From contig NZ_JABAOB010000001.1 of assembly GCF_012726295.1 (NCBI RefSeq), positions 1,426,001 to 1,490,000 of the forward strand: 64,000 nucleotides of DNA. The letters are read 5' to 3'. The notes under the pieces are model-generated. The model ran no database searches. It saw only the letters and a list, made by a program, of their open reading frames with translations, and was not told the DNA's origin. This stretch comes from Chitinophaga sp. Ak27. Its GTDB lineage: Bacteria; Bacteroidota; Bacteroidia; Chitinophagales; Chitinophagaceae. Positions 7,528 to 17,274 of this stretch are shown here, one piece after another (positions within the stretch are counted from its first letter, which is position 1; each line of letters starts with the position of its first letter). Position numbers and translations under genes: made by a program.

Positions 7528-9401
7528 TGCTCATTACTCTGATTCGTTATTTTTACTATCCATTGTACAAAGGGAGAAGGTATATTACAGGGCCCTATTC
7601 CTTTCTTGTTTTTTTTTGTGTCGCACTTTTTTTTAATGGTGGTACGTCAGTGATTGACCGGCAATTAACAGATGCTTGCCTGATTAGCCTGTTATTGGTT
7701 GGAGTTATATTAAATTTTATCTTTTTCTGGGATGACGGCCCTATTGGTGGCCGGGTTTCCTTGATAGATATAGCGGTTACAGCCTATCTCGTTTACATGT
7801 GGTTGAATATCCTGCTACGGAATTGTAGCGCCCTGGACTTTGCGTCTATTGATAAACCCATTCTACTGACTTTATTTTATTATTTCTTTCGTTTCACAAG
7901 TAGGGTTAAATATTCATTAAGTGATTACAAGTGTATAAGCCTGATGCTTATTTTTTTTGCTGGGATTACTGTTCTGCATGGCTATCTACAATATTTTAAT
8001 GTATTAACTTCTTCCCGTGAATTCTTTAAGGTGATAGGTACATTTGATAATCCTTCACCTTATGCTTGTTTAGTTGCCATCATTCAGGTGTTATCGCTTT
8101 ACCTAGTGGTTAATAGGAAACAATTGGCCGGTTTGGGTTTGTCTAAAACGGTGACGTACACCCTGGTAGTACTTTCTGCAGCTTCTCTGATTTTGCTGCT
8201 GATCCTATTTTCCAGAACTGCATGGGCTGCTGCTTTTTTTTCCGCTGCTTTTATTTTGATTCCTGCAAATATGGGAACGGCAAGTCCGCAGGCGGGAGAT
8301 AGGGTAATTGTAAAATGGAAATGGAAAATGCTAGTAATTTGTATTGCTTGTTGTCCTTTACTGTTGCTGCTGAAATCTGCTTCCACCAACGGACGGATGT
8401 TTATCTGGAAGATAAGTTTATCGCTGATTCCGGAGCATATAGTAACAGGGTATGGTAATAATCAATTTAGCCTTGTTTACATGGCAGCACAGGCTAGTCA
8501 TTTTGAGAGCCATCCCTCTTCATTGGCCGAAATCAGTAATGCAGGCGTGCTCCATCATCCCTTAAATGAATATATGCTTATTGCGATAGAGCAAGGCCTT
8601 GCCGGCTTGACGCTTTTTGTTGTTCTTATTATCCTGTGTTTCAGATTCCGCGTTCTACAACAGCATTGTCTATTGGGACATATAGTAAGGCTTACCTTGT
8701 TTATTATCCTCTTTAGTGCTTTATTTTCCTATCCCTTTTTTTATACTCCCTTTCTGATATTAATCTGTTATGCGATTGCCTGTTGTGCTGAACTTTCCCC
8801 GACAACATCCATACGACTGAGTCCTGGTAAATTCTGTAACAATAGTGGTAGAGTGATAGCGGTCATTCTGAATGGCTGTTTGATTTTATATATGTCTTTT
8901 TACATTTATATATTGACTGTGTGGGAGAAAAACTACAAATTGTCTTTGCGTGACGATACGCGGTTGCTTATACCTGAATATGAAAAACTGGATAACTCTG
9001 TGTTGCATAAAGATGCAATGTTTCTTTATAACTTTGCTTGTGTGCTAATGCAGGCAGGTGAGTACGAAAGGGCAAAGCAGCTGTTTATATTGTCTTCAGA
9101 GTCATATTCAGATGTGAGTCTGTTTAACTATCTCGGTGTTTGTTATCAAGATACAGGGGAATATCAGGAAGCTGAAAAATCATTCAGATATGCGATAAAT
9201 ATGGTGCCGAGTAGGCTACAGGCAAAAGTGAACTTATTGAAATTGTTATTAGCTACTAATAGATTGTCTGAAGCCGATAAATATTGTTCCGCTATTTTAA
9301 GGAGCAAACTAAAAATAGCTAATCTGAAAACAACTGCGTTGTTGCAGGAAGTGATAATTATTCAAAGACAGTTGAAAGAAAAAATGACTTTTAGAGAATA
9401 G
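7527..9401 (+). CDS. O-antigen ligase-like polytopic membrane protein with C-terminal TPRs
   Basis: This 624-residue protein has about 10-12 hydrophobic segments (residues 15-470). They enclose a large periplasmic loop with a Wzy_C/WaaL-like region (residues about 280-340, GRMFIWKISLSLIP and HHPLNEYML). About 150 soluble residues with TPR-like repeats follow (YNFACVLMQAGEYERAKQLF; FNYLGVCYQDTGEYQEAEKSF). The family transfers or polymerises glycans on undecaprenyl carriers, or glycosylates exported proteins. No glycan-synthesis genes are nearby, so a protein-modifying or peptide-related role is more likely than O-antigen assembly here. It is coupled to the thioredoxin-like gene by a one-base overlap. 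Confidence 0.82.
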   Translation: MLITLIRYFYYPLYKGRRYITGPYSFLVFFCVALFFNGGTSVIDRQLTDACLISLLLVGVILNFIFFWDDGPIGGRVSLIDIAVTAYLVYMWLNILLRNCSALDFASIDKPILLTLFYYFFRFTSRVKYSLSDYKCISLMLIFFAGITVLHGYLQYFNVLTSSREFFKVIGTFDNPSPYACLVAIIQVLSLYLVVNRKQLAGLGLSKTVTYTLVVLSAASLILLLILFSRTAWAAAFFSAAFILIPANMGTASPQAGDRVIVKWKWKMLVICIACCPLLLLLKSASTNGRMFIWKISLSLIPEHIVTGYGNNQFSLVYMAAQASHFESHPSSLAEISNAGVLHHPLNEYMLIAIEQGLAGLTLFVVLIILCFRFRVLQQHCLLGHIVRLTLFIILFSALFSYPFFYTPFLILICYAIACCAELSPTTSIRLSPGKFCNNSGRVIAVILNGCLILYMSFYIYILTVWEKNYKLSLRDDTRLLIPEYEKLDNSVLHKDAMFLYNFACVLMQAGEYERAKQLFILSSESYSDVSLFNYLGVCYQDTGEYQEAEKSFRYAINMVPSRLQAKVNLLKLLLATNRLSEADKYCSAILRSKLKIANLKTTALLQEVIIIQRQLKEKMTFRE

Positions 9402-9691
9402 GAAACGGGTTTCAAAAATCACTGTTCCGGTTTATCAGGATACAACAAAAACTGAAAGTAGGTTGTGTGGATATACTGGTTTACACTTGGTACTTAGAAC
9501 TTGTTTGAAAAGTTGAGAGTGGAAAATTAAGGAACGCAAATGGATTACTTAGTGTGGATTTATTAAACCGTTCAATTATGAAAATTAACACCTTATGGCA
9601 CGCAAAAGAACCATTGTATTTCTCTGGTAATGGCTAGTAAGGCCTTGATTTGGTAAGGTACACATCTTTTATCACCCCTTGAATTTTGGCA
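9402..9691. other. Intergenic stretch before the SusD-like gene
   Basis: About 290 bases with no open frame of note, no tRNA and no strong hairpin. It separates the redox/ligase genes from the SusD/transglutaminase pair, so the pair may have its own promoter. Confidence 0.4.
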
Positions 9692-11359
9692 ATGACGTTA
9701 CGATACTTTATCACGTTAATTTTGGGTTTATGCTATATTAAGTTTACCGCCTGCAACGCACCGGATACTTCGTCTGCGAATGTTTTTGGAAAGAACCATC
9801 TCGCATTGCTGGTAAGCGATAGTGCATTGATAGAGAGCCTGATTGAGGATACTTATGATAAAATAATGTTCCCACTCTATTATGATGCCTGTACAACAGA
9901 TGAACGGACAGACAATCTGTATAATCCAATAGCTGTCGTAGGGAGTGATAACGCCTATGCTGATGAATGGAATCAATCGGGTAAAATAGAACTATGTAAT
10001 CACCTGGTGACGATCATAAAAGAAAATACTAAGATAAATGACAGCAACCGTGTTCGTTGGGAGGCGGAGCTATCGTTCCTGAAAAACATGGTTTATTACT
10101 ATTGGGTACAGCGATTCGGTGCTTTGAACGTTGATTCCCTGGCAACTGGGAATGACTTTTTTAGCTCGGGGCTGAATTATTCTTCTTTGTCCGAAACCTA
10201 CCGCTTTATTATTAATAATTTTCAGCGTTGTGCGACGCTATTACCGGATGTTTGTAGCACTGAAAGGGCATCTAAAGTGGCTGCACTGGCCATGATAACG
10301 CGAGTATCCTTACAAGCGGCTGCATATGTTCCAGAAGAAAGGCAGCGATACTTAACTTTGGTAATGCAGTCAGCTAAAGTCATTCTACGACAGAAGGAAT
10401 ATAAGATAGATCCCGACTATAAAAGTCTCTTCAACGATTTTAGCAAAGGCCGGGCCAGTAAGGAAGTTATCTTAGAAGTATATAAGCCAAAGGCCTATAC
10501 AAAATTTCAGCATACGCTGATGCAGGATTTAGTTGTGAATCAGTCTGATGGGAAAATGAAATCGGGTTATGGCCCATCATTAAGGGATGCATTTGACGGA
10601 TGGTCGAAAAGGTATCCAACTCAAAATTTAACAGATGCTTACCTGGTCATTGATAATGATGGGAGAGCAAAAAAGTGGAATGAGACCAATCTATATAAGC
10701 AATACAGACCAGGACAAGATTATGTCTCTTCGATTTTGTATGCACAACGTGATAAGAGGTTTTATGCAAGTATCGTATATGACTCGTCCAGTTATTTTAA
10801 CAGCGTGGTTTTTACAAGAGATAGTGGAAATCTAAGTACTTATGCGCGGAAAGACGGTAACCAGTTATCTCCCACAGGTTACTATGTACGGAAAACGTTG
10901 TACGAAACAAAGAAAGTTTGGTATACTGATGCGACTGATCATGTTCTTCCTGTTTTGCGCCTGGGAGAAGTATTGCTGAATTATGCAGAAGCTCTATTAC
11001 TTAGTGGTAACAGAGATTCGGCAATAGCCGTGATAAATATAACCCATACGCTGCATGGAGGACTACCGCCCATTCCTAACCACCTTCCCCTATCGCTTAC
11101 ATGGGAAGGTTATAAAAACGAGCGACGTGTAGAACTATTCTTTGAGAATGATCGGTATTGGTCATTGTTACGATGGGCAAAACTTAATAACCAGATTTCT
11201 CTACAGGAGCTGAAGAAGCCAGTTGATGCAATCAATATTTCAGCAAACGGGAAGAAATTTGGTATTACCAATGTGCCTCATCCGGTAAATAGGAAAAGGA
11301 GTCTTGTTACTAACCAACTTCTACTTCCATTACCTTCAGCATTTTTAAAACGAAAATAA
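9692..11359 (+). CDS. Orphan SusD/RagB-like surface lipoprotein
   Basis: This 555-residue protein starts at ATG 9692 (a TTG two codons earlier is less likely). The signal ends in IKFTAC, a lipobox. The SusD/RagB pattern is clear: the N-terminal helical TPR-like part with FLKNMVYYYWVQRFG, and the C-terminal hallmarks LPVLRLGEVLLNYAEALL, NERRVELFFENDRYWSLLRWAK and LLPLP near the end. SusD proteins bind substrate on the cell surface and close over a SusC TonB-dependent channel. No SusC lies in this module, which is unusual. It is followed after 5 bases by a transglutaminase-like lipoprotein, so both are probably co-expressed. Confidence 0.87.
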   Translation: MTLRYFITLILGLCYIKFTACNAPDTSSANVFGKNHLALLVSDSALIESLIEDTYDKIMFPLYYDACTTDERTDNLYNPIAVVGSDNAYADEWNQSGKIELCNHLVTIIKENTKINDSNRVRWEAELSFLKNMVYYYWVQRFGALNVDSLATGNDFFSSGLNYSSLSETYRFIINNFQRCATLLPDVCSTERASKVAALAMITRVSLQAAAYVPEERQRYLTLVMQSAKVILRQKEYKIDPDYKSLFNDFSKGRASKEVILEVYKPKAYTKFQHTLMQDLVVNQSDGKMKSGYGPSLRDAFDGWSKRYPTQNLTDAYLVIDNDGRAKKWNETNLYKQYRPGQDYVSSILYAQRDKRFYASIVYDSSSYFNSVVFTRDSGNLSTYARKDGNQLSPTGYYVRKTLYETKKVWYTDATDHVLPVLRLGEVLLNYAEALLLSGNRDSAIAVINITHTLHGGLPPIPNHLPLSLTWEGYKNERRVELFFENDRYWSLLRWAKLNNQISLQELKKPVDAINISANGKKFGITNVPHPVNRKRSLVTNQLLLPLPSAFLKRK

Positions 11360-11364
11360 AAATC

Positions 11365-12852
11365 ATGCGGGTAAAGTACAATATTTTCCTACTGTTTTTC
11401 ATTATTTCAACCGCTTCCTGCAGTAATAGGACTCAACATGCGGACATCAATACATTAATTCGAAAGTATTCAGAAAGCCCTGAAGACTCTTTTAGACTGG
11501 AGGCTGCATTGTTTTTTAAAGAACAGCTTAAGCAACAAACATCGGTGAGAAATGTTTTTTACGATGAAGTAGCAAATGAGACTGTTAAAGTTAGTTTAGA
11601 TACCATAGATCTGCCTTCGTTTCTGATCAAAAATGGTCTGTCTATCCGTAAAGAACTTCTGCCAGATAGTAGCATCTTCTCTGATAGTCTGTTAGAAACT
11701 CATATAGATAGTTATAACTTCTATATGAAAACATGGGCATGGAATCATAACGTGGACAAAAATATACTTCATAATTATTTGCTTGCTTATAAAATCTATC
11801 AGGAAGAATCCCAGAATTGGCGCACGTTTTTTTTTAGAGAGCAGGAACGACTATTGAAAGAGGTATTGGCTGCTTATAAACTAGAGCAACATAGTAATAA
11901 CGAAAACCTGATGACTGTCACATTGAAGTTATTGTCCATGGCAGAAAATTGGTACGCCTTTGACAATATCCCTTTGGAACATTACGGATCAATGTCTTTC
12001 GATATGATGAAATGTCTTAGAAAAGGTGATTGCTACTTTGGCGCTTATACGGCTGTTTACATGTTGCGTAGCTTCGGTATTCCGGCGGCATTGGATTATG
12101 TTCCTTTTTGGGGATCAAAGAATGGCGGACATGCGGAGGTCGCAGCATTGGACTCAACTGGAAGGATAAATGCTATTCCGGGGCATGAGTTAAAGCATGC
12201 TGCAAAAGTTTTTCGGATTAGTTTTATTCCTACAAATACCTGGAGAGACTCTATTCGGCCTTATATGGGCAATGATTCCTTTTTGCTACCCGGCATAGCG
12301 CACGATCACTGGTTGGATGTTACTGCCGTTCATACTGATGTTGCCGATATCAACTTTATCCTTCCCCAAAGAACCGAGAAGAAAATTGCCTATATATGTG
12401 CTTTTAACGTTGGCGGATGGACTCCAGTTTACTGGGGCAACATTCTGCAAGGTACAGAGGTGCGTATAAAGCAAATGGGAAAAAACATTTTGTATCATGT
12501 TGCATTACCAGATGGTGATGGTTTTCGACTAACCGGACGTCCTTTTTTATTGGATATGGCAGGACGGCAGATCTACTTTTCTGCTGATAAACGTGTTCTT
12601 TTGGAGATGAAACTTTCTAAACTCAATACCGGTTCAGAGTCATGGGTGAAGATAGGTAAAGAATACACGCTCTATTTTATTGATAATGATGGTGAGTGGC
12701 AAAAGGTATCCGACATCGTTTCTGTACGGGATTCTGTGCTTCCAGTGGAGAAAGTGCCATCCGGAGGAATTTACCGACTTGTAGAAAAAGGTAGAAATGA
12801 AAGATTGGCACGCCCTTTTAGATACATTGATAATCAGCAGGTATGGCTGTGA
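11365..12852 (+). CDS. Transglutaminase-like lipoprotein
   Basis: This 495-residue lipoprotein has a signal ending in STASC. The transglutaminase-like core lies at residues about 190-270: the Cys in RKGDCYFGAYTAV (about residue 223), His in GGHAEV (about 256) and Asp in LDSTG (about 263). This is the order of the Cys-His-Asp triad of papain-like transglutaminase/peptidase folds. The C-terminal 200 residues look like beta-sandwich domains. Relatives are encoded with SusC/SusD pairs in Bacteroidota and are thought to act on peptides or glycans at the surface. Here it follows a SusD without SusC. Whether it is a peptidase, an amidase or cross-links proteins cannot be told from sequence. Confidence 0.82.
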   Translation: MRVKYNIFLLFFIISTASCSNRTQHADINTLIRKYSESPEDSFRLEAALFFKEQLKQQTSVRNVFYDEVANETVKVSLDTIDLPSFLIKNGLSIRKELLPDSSIFSDSLLETHIDSYNFYMKTWAWNHNVDKNILHNYLLAYKIYQEESQNWRTFFFREQERLLKEVLAAYKLEQHSNNENLMTVTLKLLSMAENWYAFDNIPLEHYGSMSFDMMKCLRKGDCYFGAYTAVYMLRSFGIPAALDYVPFWGSKNGGHAEVAALDSTGRINAIPGHELKHAAKVFRISFIPTNTWRDSIRPYMGNDSFLLPGIAHDHWLDVTAVHTDVADINFILPQRTEKKIAYICAFNVGGWTPVYWGNILQGTEVRIKQMGKNILYHVALPDGDGFRLTGRPFLLDMAGRQIYFSADKRVLLEMKLSKLNTGSESWVKIGKEYTLYFIDNDGEWQKVSDIVSVRDSVLPVEKVPSGGIYRLVEKGRNERLARPFRYIDNQQVWL

Positions 12853-13189
12853 AATCATCTTGTATATCAAAGGGTACACGTCGTAAGGACAGAAAAATTA
12901 ACCCCTTGAAACTTACCGAACTATGTGCGTCCAGCGAAAGCGGATGTGTTCAATGGGAGAAAGCCACACCAAGACAAAAAGTCAAAACCTTGTAGCAAAG
13001 TAGCAAGAATGGAAGAAATGAAATTCGTGAAATTAGTTTTGAAAAGATCAAATCGCAACTATTCCATAATGTGATTTTATTGGATTATACTCTCAGCCAG
13101 TCAGCTGAAATCTGTGTAATAGTCCCATTACATTCTTCATGATAATTATGAATTGAAAAGATTAGATAAAAGTTTCATTATCAACATGA
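12853..13189. other. Intergenic stretch left of boundary 2
   Basis: About 340 AT-rich bases between the transglutaminase gene and the second boundary. I see no gene, RNA or strong hairpin in it. Confidence 0.4.
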
Positions 13190-13250
13190 ACTAGTTCGAT
13201 AATCTTCCACCAGGGGGCACAAAATGGACAAACTTAGGTTTGTCCATTTT
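13190..13250 (+). other. Boundary 2: tRNA-3'-like attachment relic plus perfect hairpin
   Basis: Degenerate tRNA T-arm-like sequence (AGTTCGATAATC, then CCAGGGGGCAC) runs into ACAAAATGGACAAA, as at boundary 1. The hairpin is perfect here: AAAATGGACAAAC (13221-13233), loop TTAG, GTTTGTCCATTTT (13238-13250). It can act as a terminator for the efflux operon, which ends at 13291 on the minus strand. Homology to boundary 1 is visible base by base around GGGCACAAAATGGACAAA. Confidence 0.6.
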
Positions 13251-13290
13251 TGTTTTTAGGCAGGCCGAAGATTTCGGCGATCAATCCTAT
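13234..13290 (-). pseudogene. Second remnant of a serine-recombinase C-terminus
   Basis: Reading the minus strand from 13290, immediately after the MFS stop codon, gives LIAEIFGLPKNKNGQT and then TAA. The last seven residues (KNKNGQT) are identical to those of the remnant at 2819-2962, and the preceding LI...GL agrees loosely. Only about 18 codons remain, fused directly behind the transporter gene. This is a fragment, not a gene. Confidence 0.5.
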
Positions 13291-14880
13291 CTAATACGGC
13301 ATATTTCCTTTCTTTAATCTAAGTACCACACGCTGAATCTGCGGGACCAATAATAACAGCGTTATGACACATACTACTCCAACAAACATCCAATCATAAT
13401 AATCCCGGGTAGTACGCGCCATTATTTGTTGCCCCACCAGTCGATTCAAATACTCTCCTGAGACTCCTTTTGCGGTATAGATATCGCTGCCAGCATTCAT
13501 ATATTTGTTTTGGATATCCTTTAAAATAACAGGCAATTGCGGGTTAATTTCTGCCAATGTTTCCCGAACCTTCTCCCTGACTGCAGATTTGAAAAATAAT
13601 TGAAGTTCTGTATTAAGCATCAGGCTGGCTGTAAAGCCAGTAAATCTCGCAAAAACTCCGATAAGTGACGCATTTACCGCAATCTTTGGCGGTGCTGCGG
13701 AGGTGGTGAACAAAACAATTGGAACAAACAATACTCCTGTTGCAGCACCATAGATAAACATGGGCAGCATGAAGTCAATTGTTTCCCCTTGTACAGAGAT
13801 GAAAAGTATCATATAAGCATAGTAGAGCGCCATAAAACCAAAACCTACTATGATAATTCTTATCAGGTTGTATCCCATTAGGACAAATCGGGAGGTAACA
13901 AACATACTCAGAACGGTCCCCATAATTACTGCGATCCATATCGGAATAGTACTGAGTGGATCATTGCCTAAAATGACTTCAAGATAACCGTAAGCAAGTC
14001 CGGTACTTCCTTTGAAAATGTAAAACGTAAAAAGCAGCAGTAGACCGACGACGAAATTCTTTACCTTAAAAATCTCTAAGTTGATCAGCGGTCGTTTAAG
14101 TTTCAACTCTCTAATAACAAATAGTATAAAGATGATTAAACTGGTAAAGCTGAGAAGAACAATTAACGGACAGTCAAACCAGCCCAACTGCCGCCCGTAG
14201 ATCAAAATGTATCCTAATATCAAAATAAAAGATACATAAAACAGGTATCCCAACCAATCCACCTGGTAAAGTGGTATCTTCTTTGTAAATCGGGATTTGC
14301 TATTCATGGTCAGTAACACAATAAATGTCAAGATGATGAGCGTTATATTGAGACCATAAAATAGGCAGTTAAAGTCATAAAAATGAAGTACTATACTAGC
14401 ATAAATTGAATAAAACTGAACGGAGATTTGGATACTTCCGTAAAGGAGACTATATGCAATCACCCTAGCACGTGTGGACTGTAATCTTGGAAAAGTAAGT
14501 TGCAAGACGATGCCTGACATCAACGCACAGGTAATCCCTTGCACAAACTGGCAAATGACAAATAGTGCCCAATTTTTGAAATGAAAGCAAATAATGGAAC
14601 ATGTTGCATTGATGGCAAGTGCCATGATCAGGTACTTCCTTGGAGCAAAATACTTTACAATGCGAAAATCCAGGGCCAAAAAAGCTACGGTTGAGCCATA
14701 AACAACTATCATGGCATATTGAACATCAGTAGGCTGTATGCCATAAAAACCCATTGCCGCAACGGGACTGCCGTAAAAGGCGAAACTAAACAGGCAAGTC
14801 ATGAGAATGGCGAATATCACGGATCTTGCCATCCATTCGGATACCCATGATTTGAAAATCGTAATTTCATGTGCTTGCAT
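13291..14880 (-). CDS. MFS multidrug exporter, EmrB/QacA (DHA2) type
   Basis: This 529-residue inner-membrane protein has about 14 hydrophobic segments. The N-terminal half carries FYGIQPTDVQYAMIVVYGSTVAF and the second half ends with a periplasmic loop and a last helix before a basic tail. EmrB-type transporters use the proton gradient to push drugs or fatty acids through an EmrA adaptor and a TolC channel. Here the adaptor and channel genes lie directly upstream with a 2-base gap, so all three parts of a tripartite pump are present. The substrate is unknown. The operon sits between two recombination boundaries, which suggests it travels as a cassette. Confidence 0.9.
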   Translation of the reverse strand: MQAHEITIFKSWVSEWMARSVIFAILMTCLFSFAFYGSPVAAMGFYGIQPTDVQYAMIVVYGSTVAFLALDFRIVKYFAPRKYLIMALAINATCSIICFHFKNWALFVICQFVQGITCALMSGIVLQLTFPRLQSTRARVIAYSLLYGSIQISVQFYSIYASIVLHFYDFNCLFYGLNITLIILTFIVLLTMNSKSRFTKKIPLYQVDWLGYLFYVSFILILGYILIYGRQLGWFDCPLIVLLSFTSLIIFILFVIRELKLKRPLINLEIFKVKNFVVGLLLLFTFYIFKGSTGLAYGYLEVILGNDPLSTIPIWIAVIMGTVLSMFVTSRFVLMGYNLIRIIIVGFGFMALYYAYMILFISVQGETIDFMLPMFIYGAATGVLFVPIVLFTTSAAPPKIAVNASLIGVFARFTGFTASLMLNTELQLFFKSAVREKVRETLAEINPQLPVILKDIQNKYMNAGSDIYTAKGVSGEYLNRLVGQQIMARTTRDYYDWMFVGVVCVITLLLLVPQIQRVVLRLKKGNMPY

Positions 14881-14882
14881 GA

Positions 14883-15929
14883 TTAATCTTTTAAAACGTA
14901 AACATTGGCATTCATTCCAGCAGAGAGATTAGCTAATTTTTCCGGCTTGTCGGTGAGCTTGATTCTAACAGGAATACGTTGTATAATCTTCACAAAGTTA
15001 CCGGTAGCATTGTCCGGCGGAAGTAATGAATAACGGGAGCCTGTGGTTGGGGATAATGATTCAATGGCTCCGCTGAATTTCTCATTTGGGAAAGCATCTA
15101 CTTCTATTGATACTGCCTGGCCAATCTTGAAACTACCAATCTGTGTTTCCTTGAAGTTGGCAATCACCCATTTTTCTTCAGATTTGTTCACTAAAAATGC
15201 CAGTGTTTGCCCTGGCTGTATCAATTGTCCTTCCTGAATATTCTTTTTACCTATCTGCCCATTAAAAGGTGCGGTGATAACGGTATATTTAACGTCCAGT
15301 TCCTGCCGCTCGAGTAACGCTTCCTTGATTTCGATTTCGGCCTTTATTACATTACGCTGCGCTCTAAGATCGTTTAGTTTGGATTCCGCAACCGCCAGGG
15401 AAGCCTTTGTCTGATCATAATCAGATTGGGTAATAGCCAAAGCTGTACCGACGTTCTCGAATTTTTGCTGGGTGGTAGATTCATCTGCCAGTAGACTGCT
15501 ATAACGGTCAAATTCCCTTTGCTGCTGGTTTAATCTTGCTTTTGCACCAGAGAGCTGTGCTTTTAGTACTTCGACGCTCTTAATTTGTGTTTCTTCGTTA
15601 GCAGCCAAAATAGGCATTTTGGCATGCGAACTCATTAGTTCTGCTGATGCGGCATTTATTTTTAGTCTGTATTCATCAATCTCAATAACCACAAGCGTGT
15701 CGCCTTTTTGAACTTGCTGATTGTCCTTGTAATAAATTTTGCTGATATAGCCGCCCACTTTTGCATTTACTGGTGATAAATACGCATCTACCTGTGCGTC
15801 ATTGGTTTGTTCATAACGGTATCCTTTTAAAAAATAAAGGGCTGTCCAAATGATAATCGCGGTAAATAAGGCGATTCCCAACCATTTTGTTAGCGTCACG
15901 ATTATTTTATCTGTTCTGTTTTCTTTCAT
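14883..15929 (-). CDS. HlyD/EmrA-type membrane-fusion protein of the efflux pump
   Basis: This 348-residue protein has a short cytoplasmic N-terminus, one membrane helix (LGIALFTAIIIWTALYFL) and then the biotinyl-lipoyl half motif (INAKVGGYISKIYYKDNQQVQKGDTLVVIE in shape). A coiled-coil hairpin (residues about 95-210), the second lipoyl half (TVITAPFNGQIGKKNIQEGQ) and a beta-barrel domain (GQAVSIEVDAFP) follow. It bridges the MFS pump to the TolC channel. The ATG at 15929 is preferred over a TTG at 15953 that would overlap the TolC gene. Confidence 0.9.
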   Translation of the reverse strand: MKENRTDKIIVTLTKWLGIALFTAIIIWTALYFLKGYRYEQTNDAQVDAYLSPVNAKVGGYISKIYYKDNQQVQKGDTLVVIEIDEYRLKINAASAELMSSHAKMPILAANEETQIKSVEVLKAQLSGAKARLNQQQREFDRYSSLLADESTTQQKFENVGTALAITQSDYDQTKASLAVAESKLNDLRAQRNVIKAEIEIKEALLERQELDVKYTVITAPFNGQIGKKNIQEGQLIQPGQTLAFLVNKSEEKWVIANFKETQIGSFKIGQAVSIEVDAFPNEKFSGAIESLSPTTGSRYSLLPPDNATGNFVKIIQRIPVRIKLTDKPEKLANLSAGMNANVYVLKD

Positions 15930-15939
15930 AGTGTTTGTA

Positions 15940-17274
15940 TTAAAGCATTCCAACGATTGCCAGCAGTTGGATATGAGTGCGTTTTAAATTGGTATGTGCG
16001 GTTGTCAGATTAAATTTTGCCTCCAGCAGGGCATTTTCTGCTTCTAAAAGATCTGTCAAAAGTGATTCCTGATTGAGATAGCTACTTCTGATGACCCTGA
16101 CGGTTTCGGTCGTTTTGATGATATTTTCCTTCGCCATTTTTACACTTTCCCAAGCCTGTTGTTGCTGTAAAAACGCCTCTTTTACCCGAATAGAAATTTC
16201 ATCCTTTTTTATATTGATCATTTCTCTTGCCTGATCATTTACGACCTGAGCACGTGCAATGGCATGTTTGCTTTTGTATAAATTATCAATAGAAAATTGC
16301 ATCTTGATTCCTGTTTGTCCAAATCCCCATAAATCATTCGAGTAAGGATAGAATGATATCTGTGGATAGGTATAATCGTAATTCGAATACACAGCAATTT
16401 TAGGTAACAGCGTAGCTTTAATTTGCCTGATATTCATCTCACTCAATCTAAGATCGCTGGTAACCATTTTATACTCGGGCGATTGATGGAGTGCGATATT
16501 TACGTAATCGGCGTAACTAGTATCCGTGTTGGCATCCATTTCAAAACCACTTTTATAAGTGATATCAAATTCCTCTTTATTATCTCGCCCCATCAATATA
16601 TTCAAACGCTGTTTGGTGATGTCGATCTTCTTTTCAATACCTGAAAGGCTTAATTCCAATTGTGACAATTTCACCGAGGTTCTCAGCACATCACTCTTTA
16701 GCACGATACCATTTTTGTGTAAGCTTTCGATGAGTAACAGCTGCTTTTTCTCCGCAGCAATTTCTGCAGCAAGAAAATCACGGAAGTTCAGAAACTTATA
16801 TAGACCCAAATAAGCATCCGCAACATTGTATTTTATGCCGTGCCTTTGCATATCAACTTCATATTGACTACGAGTCTCCCCTTCCTCCTTCATCTTGATA
16901 TTCCTTTTGTCTTTACCACCATTAAAGATGGTAAAATTCAAGTTGTAGCCTACCCGGTAGCCATAGCCCTTTACAGGTACATCTTGTGGGGATGAAAATA
17001 ATCCGTTATCATAAATGAGAAATTTTGAATTGGCTTTTAGATCTCCACCTATTGAAAGTTCCGGTAGCAAGCGATCTTTAGCCTCCAGGACTTCCAGATT
17101 ACTTTGTTGAAGATTTAAATCCGATAGTTTTAGTTGGCGGTTATTCATTTCGGCAATTTTCCACATTTCGTCTAAGCTAAATACTGGCGTAGTTTTTAAA
17201 TCCTGGGCATGGAGAGATTGTACGAACAGTAGCAGTATAGTTCCCAAAATTGGTATTAATTTGTATGGTTTCAT
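15940..17274 (-). CDS. TolC-family outer-membrane efflux channel
   Basis: This 444-residue protein has an N-terminal signal peptide (ending SLHAQ) and two OEP-type repeats of long helices with beta-strand insertions. Typical signatures are FSLDEMWKIAEMNN at the start, the helical segments near residues 150-220 and 330-430, and YNLNFTIFNGGKDKR, the membrane-strand/equatorial region. It forms the trimeric exit duct for the EmrB/EmrA pump encoded downstream. Its start overlaps the stop of the 81-residue gene upstream by four bases, so translation is coupled. Length is normal for the family. Confidence 0.9.
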   Translation of the reverse strand: MKPYKLIPILGTILLLFVQSLHAQDLKTTPVFSLDEMWKIAEMNNRQLKLSDLNLQQSNLEVLEAKDRLLPELSIGGDLKANSKFLIYDNGLFSSPQDVPVKGYGYRVGYNLNFTIFNGGKDKRNIKMKEEGETRSQYEVDMQRHGIKYNVADAYLGLYKFLNFRDFLAAEIAAEKKQLLLIESLHKNGIVLKSDVLRTSVKLSQLELSLSGIEKKIDITKQRLNILMGRDNKEEFDITYKSGFEMDANTDTSYADYVNIALHQSPEYKMVTSDLRLSEMNIRQIKATLLPKIAVYSNYDYTYPQISFYPYSNDLWGFGQTGIKMQFSIDNLYKSKHAIARAQVVNDQAREMINIKKDEISIRVKEAFLQQQQAWESVKMAKENIIKTTETVRVIRSSYLNQESLLTDLLEAENALLEAKFNLTTAHTNLKRTHIQLLAIVGML

